From contig JBFMFO010000041.1 of NCBI GenBank assembly GCA_040754095.1, positions 1 to 13,353 of the forward strand: a stretch of 13,353 nucleotides of DNA. The letters are read 5' to 3'. Positions 5,447 to 12,011 of the stretch are shown here, piece by piece. Source of the stretch: QYQD01 sp040754095 (GTDB lineage: Bacteria > Desulfobacterota > QYQD01). Position numbers and translations under genes: made by a program. Positions within the stretch are counted from its first letter, which is position 1, and the number at the start of each line of letters is the position of its first letter. The notes below the pieces were generated by a model, which was not told where the DNA came from, ran no database searches, and worked only from the letters and a program-made list of their open reading frames with translations.

Positions 5447-6889
5447 CTATAGACCCAGCTTTCCCCAGATGTCATCAATCTTCTTTTTCACGGCCTCATC
5501 CATCTCAATGACCTCCGGCCAGTCGCGTTCAAATCCCTCCTCCGGCCATTTGCGTGTGGCATCGATGCCCATTTTACCGCCATAGTGGGGAAGGGGTGAG
5601 GCATGATCCAGGGCATCCACCGGCCCATCGGTAATAACCGTATCCCGCCGCGGATCGACGTTGTTGCCGATACGCCAGAGGACCTGTGACAGGTCCTGGA
5701 CATCGACTTCCCGGTCAAAGATGGCGATGATCTTGGTAAACATCATCTGGCCCATCCCCCACAGGGCGTGCATCACCTTGCGGGCGTGTCCTGGATAGCG
5801 CTTATCGATAGAGATGAAGGCGAGGTTGTGGAAGACACCTTCCAGGGGGAGGTTCATATCCACGATTTCCGGGAGTTGTTTCTTTATCAGCGGCAGGAAG
5901 ATACGCTCGGTGGCCTTGGCCATATAACAGTCTTCCATGGGCGGGCGGCCTACGATGGTCGCCGGATAAACGGCGTCTTTGCGATGGGTGACACAGGTGA
6001 CATGAAAGGCAGGATACTTATCCGCCAGTGAATAATAGCCGGTATGGTCGCCGAAGGGGCCTTCTATGCGCCTTTCGCCCGGCTCTACATAGCCCTCAAG
6101 GATAATCTGCGCCTCCGCCGGCACCTGCTGATCGACGGTGAGGCACTGCGCCAGCTCGACCGGTTCGGAACGGAGAAAGCCGGAGAAGACCATCTCGTCG
6201 ATGTCTTCCGGCAGAGGGGCCGTGGCCGCATAAGTTGTAGCCGGGTCTGCGCCGATGGCTACCGCCGCTTCCAGCCGCTCGCCGCGTTTTTCGGCTACGC
6301 GGTAATGCTGGGCCCCGCCCTTGTGGGTGTGCCAGTGCATACCGGTGGTGGCGGCGTCAAAGACCTGTATGCGGTACATCCCGCAGTTACGCACGCCGGT
6401 CTCGGGGTGTTTGGTAAAGACCAGAGGAAGGGTGATAAAAGGTCCGCCGTCCTTAGGCCAGCAGTGCAGCGCCGGAAGGCGTCTAAGGTCGATATTATCT
6501 TTTATTATCACTTCCTGGCAGGGGGCCTTGCTCACCATCTTCGGGAACATATCGGCCAGCCGTTTGAGCTTTGGTATCATCTTGAGCTTTTTGATCAAGG
6601 TATCCGGGGCCTCGGCCTCCAGAAAGGTCAGGATGTCTTTTCCGATTTCTTCGAAATTAGAGACCTGGAGGGCCAGGCACATGCGCCGGTATGATCCAAA
6701 GGCGTTCATCAAGACCGGCATGTCATGGCCGGTTACATTAGTAAAGAGTAAGGCAGGCCCGCCCTTTTTACAGACGCGGTCGGTTATCTCGGTAATCTCC
6801 AGATAGGGGCTGACCGGTTCAGTAATTCTTTTTAATTCACCTTCTTTTTCCAGAAGGCTGATGAATTCCTGCAGATTCTTATAGCCCAA
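5447..6889 (-). CDS. UbiD-family prenyl-FMN-dependent decarboxylase (MqnL/UbiD-like)
   Basis: A 480-residue decarboxylase of aromatic quinone precursors that needs prenylated FMN made by the UbiX-type enzyme encoded next. The length is typical. Recognisable blocks are a start GYKNLQEFISLLEKEGELKRI, RRLPALHCWPKDGGPFITLP, the cofactor and metal region around GMHWHTHKGGAQH, and EGPFGDHTGYY, whose Glu276 and Asp281 lie in the conserved catalytic acidic motif. The C-terminal region IGNNVDPRRDTVITDGPVDALDHASP is also classical. I choose TTG 6889, not the longer frame to 6982, because AGGAGG stands exactly six bases upstream and the protein then begins where homologues do; the extra upstream residues are repeat-like. 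It is the first gene of the operon, 43 bases before the UbiX ATG. The likely substrate is a futalosine-pathway dihydroxynaphthoate carboxylate or, alternatively, a polyprenyl hydroxybenzoate. Confidence 0.93.
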   Translation of the reverse strand: MGYKNLQEFISLLEKEGELKRITEPVSPYLEITEITDRVCKKGGPALLFTNVTGHDMPVLMNAFGSYRRMCLALQVSNFEEIGKDILTFLEAEAPDTLIKKLKMIPKLKRLADMFPKMVSKAPCQEVIIKDNIDLRRLPALHCWPKDGGPFITLPLVFTKHPETGVRNCGMYRIQVFDAATTGMHWHTHKGGAQHYRVAEKRGERLEAAVAIGADPATTYAATAPLPEDIDEMVFSGFLRSEPVELAQCLTVDQQVPAEAQIILEGYVEPGERRIEGPFGDHTGYYSLADKYPAFHVTCVTHRKDAVYPATIVGRPPMEDCYMAKATERIFLPLIKKQLPEIVDMNLPLEGVFHNLAFISIDKRYPGHARKVMHALWGMGQMMFTKIIAIFDREVDVQDLSQVLWRIGNNVDPRRDTVITDGPVDALDHASPLPHYGGKMGIDATRKWPEEGFERDWPEVIEMDEAVKKKIDDIWGKLGL

Positions 6890-6895
6890 GATGAT

Positions 6896-6901
6896 CCTCC
6901 T
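6896..6901 (-). promoter_or_regulatory. Strong ribosome-binding site that fixes a TTG start
   Basis: CCTCCT on the plus strand is a perfect AGGAGG on the coding strand, six bases from the TTG at 6889. There is no ATG nearby in frame, so this site supports the non-ATG start of the UbiD-type gene. Confidence 0.8.
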
Positions 6902-6981
6902 GTTTTTGCCGCAAATCCAGAAGTGATGCCCTCGTAAAAAGTAAAATTTCCTCTCCCCGGCGGGAGGTAGGGGGAACATCA

Positions 6982-7022
6982 CTTATACAGGTTAAGTAAC
7001 ATTTGGTTAAATAGGGTGTCAA
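6982..7022 (-). promoter_or_regulatory. Possible promoter of the UbiD-UbiX-UbiA operon
   Basis: On the minus strand TATAAG (6987-6982) lies 17 bases after TTAACC (7010-7005), a moderate match to -10 and -35 boxes. A perfect TTGACA (7022-7017) stands just upstream but has a poor partner (TTACTT) at the right distance. Either could start a leader of about 85-95 nt. Between it and the gene (6905-6975) lies repeat-like sequence containing CTCCCC/GGCGGGAG words. Confidence 0.35.
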
Positions 7023-7090
7023 GCGGATTTGCGAATTCCCCGGCGCGGTTACAGAAATAGTTTGACAATTCCGATAGATATAGCGAAGAT

Positions 7091-7279
7091 ATGGGAGCCG
7101 TAATAGAAATCAGCAAAGATGCATCGGGATGGATAAGGTCCTTATAATCCAGATTAATACGTATTCAGGTTGAGGCTATTAAAAAATCTGGTGAAATAAT
7201 TGGCTCGGCATTTAAAAATAGACGTGAAAAAGAAAAAAAGGGAAAGTCCATAAAGGGGAGGTTCTATGTATACCTATAG
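7091..7279 (+). pseudogene. Interrupted small reading frame, probable remnant
   Basis: From ATG 7091 a frame runs for 18 codons (MGAVIEISKDASGWIRSL), hits TAA at 7145-7147, and continues in the same frame for 43 codons to TAG 7277-7279. The second part, with QVEAIKKSGEIIGSAFKNR and then a Lys/Glu-rich tail, reads like normal protein. It overlaps the start of the lipoprotein gene, whose Shine-Dalgarno lies in its last codons. Two explanations fit: a small gene killed by one nonsense change, or a chance open frame in AT-rich DNA. A TTGACA box at 7062-7067 is upstream, with no good -10. I do not recognise the product. Confidence 0.35.
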
Positions 7280-7934
7280 ATTTGTAAAAAATATTATTGC
7301 ATTGTTTCTATTGATATTTTTGGGTTCCTGTGTTGCTGCAGTGCCTTTAGTTCAAGTAGCTGGTTACGCGTACTCAGGGTTTAGCCTTGTGAAAACTGTC
7401 CATTTTACAACTGGTGGCTCTATGGATGTTGGTGTTACAGAAGCACCACCGATAGCTCCTGCTGACAAAAAAAGATTGGATTCATTAAAGACACTTGCTG
7501 TATCAAACAGTGATCCTGTGGGAATATCGATTGCTGAAAAATTATGTAAACACTTTCAAGTTATAACTCCGTATAAATTTAAAAAGGATGGTCTTGAAAA
7601 AATAAGAGAAGAAATTTCTGAATACCAAACTACTTCAGAAAAAACAGATATTCTTGTTAGAGCAGGTAAATTAGTTCTGGCAGACGGCGTATTTCATGTC
7701 ACGACAACAAAAGGAAAATTTGAACAAAATTGGTGGACATTAAAAAGACCTGAACAAGCCTCTGATATTACAGTATGTTTAATTTCTCCAACACAAAAGC
7801 GGGTGATCTGGAAGAAAGGATTCAAGCTTGTAATGAAAATAGGGACATCTCCTCCTTCCATAGAAGAAGTTAATGAAGCCATAGCTTCTTCAATCGTTGA
7901 AAAATTTTTTGAAGACGTACAAGTACAAACATAG
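7266..7934 (+). CDS. Predicted outer-envelope lipoprotein of unknown function
   Basis: A 222-residue protein with a lipoprotein signal: basic start, a hydrophobic run from about residue 9 to 19, and the lipobox L19-G-S-C22, so it should be cleaved before Cys22 and lipid-anchored. Mature residue S23 onward is not Asp, so outer-membrane sorting is more likely in a Gram-negative host. The body has a pattern loosely like CsgG/TolB-N or LPP20-type envelope lipoproteins: a strand KTLAVSN followed by a helix ISIAEKLCKHF, a strand and helix, a strand DGVFHVTT, a strand ITVCLISP with a strand VIWKKGFKLVM, and a C-terminal helix VNEAIASSIVEKFFEDV. That assignment is weak. The start is supported by AGGGGAGG five bases before ATG. 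No clear operon partner; codon use is AT-rich like the downstream genes. Confidence 0.75.
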   Translation: MYTYRFVKNIIALFLLIFLGSCVAAVPLVQVAGYAYSGFSLVKTVHFTTGGSMDVGVTEAPPIAPADKKRLDSLKTLAVSNSDPVGISIAEKLCKHFQVITPYKFKKDGLEKIREEISEYQTTSEKTDILVRAGKLVLADGVFHVTTTKGKFEQNWWTLKRPEQASDITVCLISPTQKRVIWKKGFKLVMKIGTSPPSIEEVNEAIASSIVEKFFEDVQVQT

Positions 7935-7976
7935 CCCACGCAGCTACACACTTGGCAGATATAACACAGCACAGAC

Positions 7977-8078
7977 GTGGCTAAAGTTGGTTACGATTCC
8001 CCCATCGAATGGTATAAATTGAAATTCTACCCTATAGATAAACCCTATGAAATAAAAGAGGAGAGGAGTTCTATTTAA
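7977..8078 (+). pseudogene. Short gene fragment between the lipoprotein and the first hairpin element
   Basis: A frame from GTG 7977 encodes 33 residues (VGYDSPIEWYKLKFYPIDK in the middle) to TAA 8076-8078. The residue composition looks like real protein, but it has no ribosome site and is preceded by an in-frame stop about 25 bases upstream. It ends six bases before the hairpin element at 8085. It may be the tail of a gene lost when DNA inserted here. Just upstream, TAGCCCACG (7932-7940) and CGTGGCTA (7976-7983) form an imperfect hairpin after the lipoprotein stop codon. Nothing else is seen in 7935-8084. Confidence 0.25.
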
Positions 8079-8084
8079 AAGAAT

Positions 8085-8177
8085 GCCCGCAACGGACGGC
8101 TAACATGGCACAAAAGACTTGGATCCAAACCTCATGGGCTTCTTTTATGCCAGTACCGTTAGTTGTTCATTGCGGGC
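8085..8177 (+). repeat. Structured hairpin element, copy 1
   Basis: A 93-nt element that folds back on itself. Outer stem GCCCGCAA (8085-8092) pairs with TTGCGGGC (8170-8177); after a 4x4 internal loop, CGGCTAAC (8097-8104) pairs with GTTAGTTG (8158-8165) using two G-T pairs. After an asymmetric bulge (1 base left, 5 right), TGGCA-C-AAAAG (8106-8116) pairs with CTTTT-A-TGCCA (8142-8152). The apical part contains the palindrome TTGGATCCAA (8119-8128). It is related to the copy at 10241-10331, and ends 26 bases before the next start codon. Confidence 0.8.
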
Positions 8178-8203
8178 AGAAATAAAAAAGGGGGAACAAA
8201 AAA

Positions 8204-8551
8204 ATGGAAGATACAGTTGTAAGAAATGAAGTCCCTGGTTATGCCAAAGTCTGTGGAATATTGGCATTGATTTTGGCAATCGTGTCAGTGCTCATCCCAG
8301 TTATTGGAGTTCTCTATTTCACTCCCCTTGCAATTATTCTCGGAGTTGTGGCCTTATACGGGGGGTATAAGGGTATGGGTATCGCTACAATAATTGTGCT
8401 TGTAGTAAACTTAATTATTAGTCCAACGTTTTGGGCAAATATCGGAGCGGGTGCAAAATTTGCTGGTGCATCTTCTAATCGATTTCTGACTTATTTCGAT
8501 TTAATCGGTGTTGTTATAATGCTTTACCTCGTTGTCCGAAAGAAGCAATAA
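8204..8551 (+). CDS. Small three-helix membrane protein of unknown function
   Basis: A 115-residue protein with a polar start (about 12 residues) and three hydrophobic helices at about 16-36, 37-72 (possibly two close helices around a GGYKGMG turn) and 94-111, ending in RKKQ. No catalytic motif is visible, and I do not recognise the family; it resembles small DUF-type membrane proteins with Gly-rich helices. The start is supported by GGGGGAA about eight bases before ATG 8204. It is followed after 32 bases by the secreted propeller protein, so the two are probably one transcript. The pair is bracketed by the two hairpin elements, suggesting they moved or are regulated together. Confidence 0.65.
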   Translation: MEDTVVRNEVPGYAKVCGILALILAIVSVLIPVIGVLYFTPLAIILGVVALYGGYKGMGIATIIVLVVNLIISPTFWANIGAGAKFAGASSNRFLTYFDLIGVVIMLYLVVRKKQ

Positions 8552-8583
8552 AGTACAACCAACAGAGAATAGGAGTTTTTGCA

Positions 8584-10197
8584 ATGAATACCAAAAACAT
8601 TACCTTTCTGATTTTATGTTTCCTTTTTTCTATAAATACCTCTATAGAAGCAAGTGAACGTCGTCTTAAGTTGATTGCTACTGATGAAGAAACAAAAACT
8701 CGATTCAGCGTAATAGAAGAAATAGGCGGAATGCCTGGTTCAGATCCCTGTAAGAGTGGCGGTTTTCTGGTTGGTTTAGACGTCATAGGAGAGGTTCCCG
8801 ACAATGTATCGCTGGAAGACGATGCAAAAGCAAAATCTCTTATTGAAAAAGGGAAAAATGCAGCTATTAAGACATGTCCAAGATTTAAACTCGGTCATGA
8901 AGAAATACGAATTATGCTTTACAACGGAGGGTATGATCTGGGGCAAGACAAAAAACCAGAGGTGTTTGCAAAATGGAAAAAAGTCCCTAGTTTTCGAGAA
9001 GAAATTATTGCTGAAGCAATCAAGAAAGGTCCTACAGAATATTACAATAAAGCATTCGAGCGTTTTGAGAAACAAAAACTTGCGGAAGAACGTACCCAAG
9101 CTGGATCTGATGCATCAAGAATTATTGTAACATCAGTGCAACTATTGGATACTGATAGTTCATACCCGCGATATTCTCCGGATGGCAGCAAAATCTTATA
9201 TTCCAAGCAGGTGTACCCCAAAAAGAAACAGCCAGGACAATCTTTTCAGATTCAGGTTGTCAAAGATGTTAAAACACTAAAAACGATAAAAACTTTCGGC
9301 AAGGCTGGCACAAGCAGAAAAGGCACTTGGTCACCCGACTCGCAAAAAATTGCCTATTTTGCTACGGCTCGGAGTGAAATTGGGTTCATTGGAGTTCGAG
9401 GAAAACTACATATCTTTGATATTGCTTCGGGTGAAACAATAAAGTTAGACTATCAGGAACCGGCTTATGGAGGATTTATTGTATGGGCACAAAAACAAGA
9501 AATATATGTTTTAGAGACAGGTCGTCATATAGGCTTTTCTCTGAATCTTGAAACTTTAAAAGAATCAAATTTACCTGGAGATGTGTACCAACGGTATTTA
9601 AACAATGCGAGAAAAGATTGGTGGTCAGATTTTAGTATACATAAATACTGCTACATTTATCGTGAAGACGTTAAGCGTGGAACCCCTTCTTTGGTAGTTG
9701 CAAATACAGATAACTCTTATGCTCGTGTTTTAATTACCGGGGTCTATGATCAACACCCCTATGTCGTTTCTCCAGATCTCATATCCGTGGTTTACAGTCA
9801 GAACAATTTTGGCCGTATTGGTGATCTTTATGTTGCCTATCTCGGACAACGAGCCAAACCAAGAACAACTTTTAAAGTACGGCTTTCGGATTCAGCACTA
9901 ACAGAAAAAATAAATGTAAAATTAAGTAATAATGTGACACTGAAGGGTTCAGTCTTTGGCCCTCGCATTAATCCTTTGAATAAGAAGTTGGTGGGACCAG
10001 ATGAAAAGGTCTTTAAAGGTTATATAAAATTTACAAGTTTTGACGGCTCTCGTTTTATTGTGACAACAACTTTTGAAAAAGAGTCGTTTGATATGGGAGA
10101 TATTGTTTCCGAGATTTATTCAGAAGATGGCAGTATCGGGCGGAACAGTTTTGGCCAGCTTAATACTGTGACATGGGGCATTTTGGAAAACCTTTAA
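8584..10197 (+). CDS. Secreted protein with PD40/TolB-like beta-propeller repeats
   Basis: A 537-residue exported protein. It starts with a signal peptide (hydrophobic residues 7-20, likely cleavage after about residue 24, EAS|ERR). Residues 25-180 are a mixed domain I do not recognise, with C56 and C98 as a possible disulfide and a charged helix (about 158-172). From about 193 come PD40-type blades like those of TolB: YPRYSPDGSKILYS (194-207) and GTWSPDSQKIAYF (247-259), followed by further strand-rich segments (HIFDIASGETIKL; SLVVANTDNSYARVLITG; YVVSPDLISVVYS). The last 110 residues are polar and strand-rich and may form a separate domain. Such propellers bind proteins or polysaccharides in the periplasm; no catalytic residues are evident. 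ATG 8584 has TAGGAG about eight bases upstream. It follows the small membrane protein gene by 32 bases. The specific role is unknown. Confidence 0.72.
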   Translation: MNTKNITFLILCFLFSINTSIEASERRLKLIATDEETKTRFSVIEEIGGMPGSDPCKSGGFLVGLDVIGEVPDNVSLEDDAKAKSLIEKGKNAAIKTCPRFKLGHEEIRIMLYNGGYDLGQDKKPEVFAKWKKVPSFREEIIAEAIKKGPTEYYNKAFERFEKQKLAEERTQAGSDASRIIVTSVQLLDTDSSYPRYSPDGSKILYSKQVYPKKKQPGQSFQIQVVKDVKTLKTIKTFGKAGTSRKGTWSPDSQKIAYFATARSEIGFIGVRGKLHIFDIASGETIKLDYQEPAYGGFIVWAQKQEIYVLETGRHIGFSLNLETLKESNLPGDVYQRYLNNARKDWWSDFSIHKYCYIYREDVKRGTPSLVVANTDNSYARVLITGVYDQHPYVVSPDLISVVYSQNNFGRIGDLYVAYLGQRAKPRTTFKVRLSDSALTEKINVKLSNNVTLKGSVFGPRINPLNKKLVGPDEKVFKGYIKFTSFDGSRFIVTTTFEKESFDMGDIVSEIYSEDGSIGRNSFGQLNTVTWGILENL

Positions 10198-10240
10198 GCC
10201 TGGATTCATGATATTCAATAAAATAACCTTTTTATTTTAT

Positions 10241-10331
10241 GCCCGCAACGACAACTAACATGGTGGAAAAGACTTCGTTACAAACCCGAGAGACTTCCTT
10301 TCCGCCAAGAACGTTAGTTGCAATTGCGGGC
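10241..10331 (+). repeat. Structured hairpin element, copy 2
   Basis: A 91-nt element with the same architecture as the copy at 8085-8177. GCCCGCAA (10241-10248) pairs with TTGCGGGC (10324-10331); CAACTAAC (10252-10259) pairs perfectly with GTTAGTTG (10313-10320); TGGTGGAAA (10261-10269) pairs with TTTCCGCCA with one G-T pair, after the same 1-versus-5-base bulge. Shared apical words are AAAAGACTT, CAAACC and CTTC, separated by variable sequence. An AT-rich hairpin (ATAAAATAA 10218-10226/TTATTTTAT 10232-10240) abuts its left end. It ends 19 bases before the radical SAM start codon, so it would sit in that gene's leader. Confidence 0.8.
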
Positions 10332-10350
10332 AGTTGAAAGGGACAAAATT

Positions 10351-11736
10351 ATGAAAAAAAGAGATAAGGAAAAAAATTCCTTACTCAATAGATCCGTAGT
10401 AAAAAAACAAAAAGCATATATTGCATGGAGAATAATAGCTGGTCAAGCGGTGATAGTGAACTTACAAATGGGTATATTTAACGTTCTAAACCCAGTAGCT
10501 ACTAGGATATGGGAATTGGCAGATGGGCAAATGGGAATAGAGGAGATTTCACAGAGAATCTATCAGGAGTTCGAAATCAGTCGAAATACTGCAAGAATAG
10601 ACTGTTTAGAACTTATAAATCAGCTTCTATCTAAGGGTTTAGTGACCTTATTTCCTGCTCAAGAAAGAAACGAAGAAGAACAGCAAGAATGGGATGAGTA
10701 TGATAAAGAATTATTTAAAACTCTAAGAGAAAAAGTGGTAGAGAAAAAGATTCCCCTTATGAGCCACTTTGATCTTACCTATCACTGCAATCTTAGGTGT
10801 GCACACTGTTATATAGTGTCCGAAGATCGTCCCGAGCTTAGAACCTCCGAAATAAAAGATATCTTAGATCAACTTGCAAAAGCAGGTACTCTTTATCTTA
10901 CTTTAAGCGGAGGTGAATTGATGACAAGAAAAGATTTTTTTGAAATTGCTTTCTACGCACGAGAGCTCGATTTTGCCCTGAGGCTACTTACCAATGGGAT
11001 ATTAATAGATGAAAAGACAGCAGATAAAATTGCCCTCTTACATCCAGAATTAGTGGCGATAAGTATCTACAGTATTAATCCAAAAGTTCACGATGGAATA
11101 ACAAAAGTCTCAGGGGCATTCCAAAAATCCCTCGCTGCAGCTAAGATGTTGAAAGAAAGAGGGGTGAGATTAAAGATTTCTACTGTAATTATAAGGCAGA
11201 ACATAAAAGATTGGCATTCAATCTACCAACTTGCTCAAGAATTGGGAGCGCAATTTCAGGCAGATTACAGGATCGCACCCAAAAGCAATGGAAATAAATA
11301 CCCATTGAGGTTTCACATCGATGATATATACTTACCATCTCTTCTTGCCAATCCTATTTTTACGAAAGAAACCGATCTTGATCTTCAAGAAAGAGGTTAT
11401 ACAAGCATCTTTGACACCATTCCTTGCGGAGCAGGACATATGTCCTGTTACATTTCACCCTACGGTGATATTTATCCTTGCGTTCAACTTCCAATTAATT
11501 GCGGAAACTTAAGACAAAAATTGTTTACTGAAATTTGGGAGAATTCATCAGAGCTGTTACAGTTTCGTTCTATAACCCTTTCTCAATTACCTAAATGCTT
11601 TGAATGTACCTTTTTTCAATATTGCCGACTATGTATTGGTCTCAACTATGTTGAAGAAGGAGACATGTTTTTACCTTCAAAAAGAGCATGTAAAGAAGCC
11701 GAATTAATGGAGACATTAGGTGTAAGAAGGAGGTGA
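10351..11736 (+). CDS. PqqD-like domain + radical SAM/SPASM peptide-modifying enzyme
   Basis: A 461-residue fusion enzyme, probably a RiPP maturase. Residues about 14-100 (KKQKAYIAWRI, VIVNLQMGIFNVLNPVATRIWEL, then a three-helix part) match the PqqD-like RiPP recognition element, which binds the leader of a precursor peptide. The radical SAM core begins near 138 with C146-NLR-C150-AH-C153, ligands of the SAM-binding [4Fe-4S] cluster, then SGGE (186-189) and ISIYS. The C-terminal SPASM region has CGAGHMSCYISPYGDIYPC, a following NCGN, CFECTFFQYCRLC (C-x2-C-x5-C-x2-C) and a last Cys in ACKE, enough to ligate two auxiliary clusters. I use ATG 10351 with AAAGGG about seven bases upstream; the frame to 10318 would start inside the hairpin element. 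Its stop is followed, after six bases, by a Cys-containing peptide gene, the likely substrate. Confidence 0.9.
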   Translation: MKKRDKEKNSLLNRSVVKKQKAYIAWRIIAGQAVIVNLQMGIFNVLNPVATRIWELADGQMGIEEISQRIYQEFEISRNTARIDCLELINQLLSKGLVTLFPAQERNEEEQQEWDEYDKELFKTLREKVVEKKIPLMSHFDLTYHCNLRCAHCYIVSEDRPELRTSEIKDILDQLAKAGTLYLTLSGGELMTRKDFFEIAFYARELDFALRLLTNGILIDEKTADKIALLHPELVAISIYSINPKVHDGITKVSGAFQKSLAAAKMLKERGVRLKISTVIIRQNIKDWHSIYQLAQELGAQFQADYRIAPKSNGNKYPLRFHIDDIYLPSLLANPIFTKETDLDLQERGYTSIFDTIPCGAGHMSCYISPYGDIYPCVQLPINCGNLRQKLFTEIWENSSELLQFRSITLSQLPKCFECTFFQYCRLCIGLNYVEEGDMFLPSKRACKEAELMETLGVRRR

Positions 11737-11741
11737 TGAAA

Positions 11742-11891
11742 ATGAAGAAGACAAGAAAGAAAGACCCACAAAAGAGGACTTATCAGAAACCTATAATCAA
11801 ATCTGAGAAAGAGCCTCTAGAACCAACCATGAATTGCCCTACCACTAATGTAAAGTGGTGTGGAGTTCCTTATTCGCCAAAGAAGGGATGA
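11742..11891 (+). CDS. Candidate RiPP precursor peptide 1 (49 residues)
   Basis: A short gene immediately after the radical SAM/SPASM gene. AGGAGG (11728-11733), lying in that gene's last codons, is eight bases before ATG 11742; an ATG at 11736 that shares one base with the stop TGA is in frame but only two bases from the ribosome site. The peptide has a Lys/Arg-rich leader (MKKTRKKDPQKRT), then Y14-QK-P17-II, a motif pattern (Y-x-x-P-hydrophobic) often seen in leaders bound by PqqD-like domains. Its C-terminal part is Cys/Pro/Asn-rich with C32 and C40 (TMNCPTTNVKWCGVPYSPKKG). Coupling, size and cysteines support a role as the substrate of the upstream enzyme. No cleavage site can be assigned with confidence. 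A non-precursor small protein is possible. Confidence 0.62.
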   Translation: MKKTRKKDPQKRTYQKPIIKSEKEPLEPTMNCPTTNVKWCGVPYSPKKG

Positions 11892-11939
11892 AGCTGTTTC
11901 TGAAAAGTAGGGCAGCAGGTTCGGTTCAGACATTTTATG

Positions 11940-11986
11940 TTGATGGTAGAGTAAAAAAGATTGCTATACTTTCAAAAAAATATAAT
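11940..11986 (+). promoter_or_regulatory. Possible promoter for the second precursor
   Basis: TTGATG (11940-11945) is followed by TATACT (11965-11970) at a long spacing of 19 bases, and a perfect TATAAT (11981-11986) lies just downstream with TTGCTA 14 bases before it. Neither pair is ideal. The 120-base gap between the two peptide genes, with no terminator seen, leaves room for a separate promoter that could raise precursor levels above enzyme levels. Confidence 0.28.
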
Positions 11987-12011
11987 TTTTCAAAGAAAGG
12001 AGAATAAATCA

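Noticed and set aside
6044..6694. Plus-strand frame of 216 codons opposite the UbiD-type gene
   Set aside because: Overlaps a strongly conserved gene along its whole length and has no ribosome site; same verdict for the shorter frames opposite the UbiA- and UbiX-type genes.
6890..6982. Longer N-terminus for the UbiD-type protein
   Set aside because: The extra residues come from repeat-like sequence and the AGGAGG-TTG pair at 6901/6889 gives a start that agrees with the family.
8085..10331. Integron attC sites (CTAACA...GTTAG arms, gene-hairpin-gene-hairpin order)
   Set aside because: The arms deviate from RYYYAAC/GTTRRRY at the paired second position, the bulge is 1 versus 5 bases instead of a symmetric spacer, and conserved pairing extends beyond the supposed crossover point, which cassette exchange would break. 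No integrase is present. An attC covariance search (IntegronFinder) would settle it.
10318..10350. Longer N-terminus for the first radical SAM enzyme
   Set aside because: The TTG lies in the right arm of the hairpin element; ATG 10351 has its own ribosome site.
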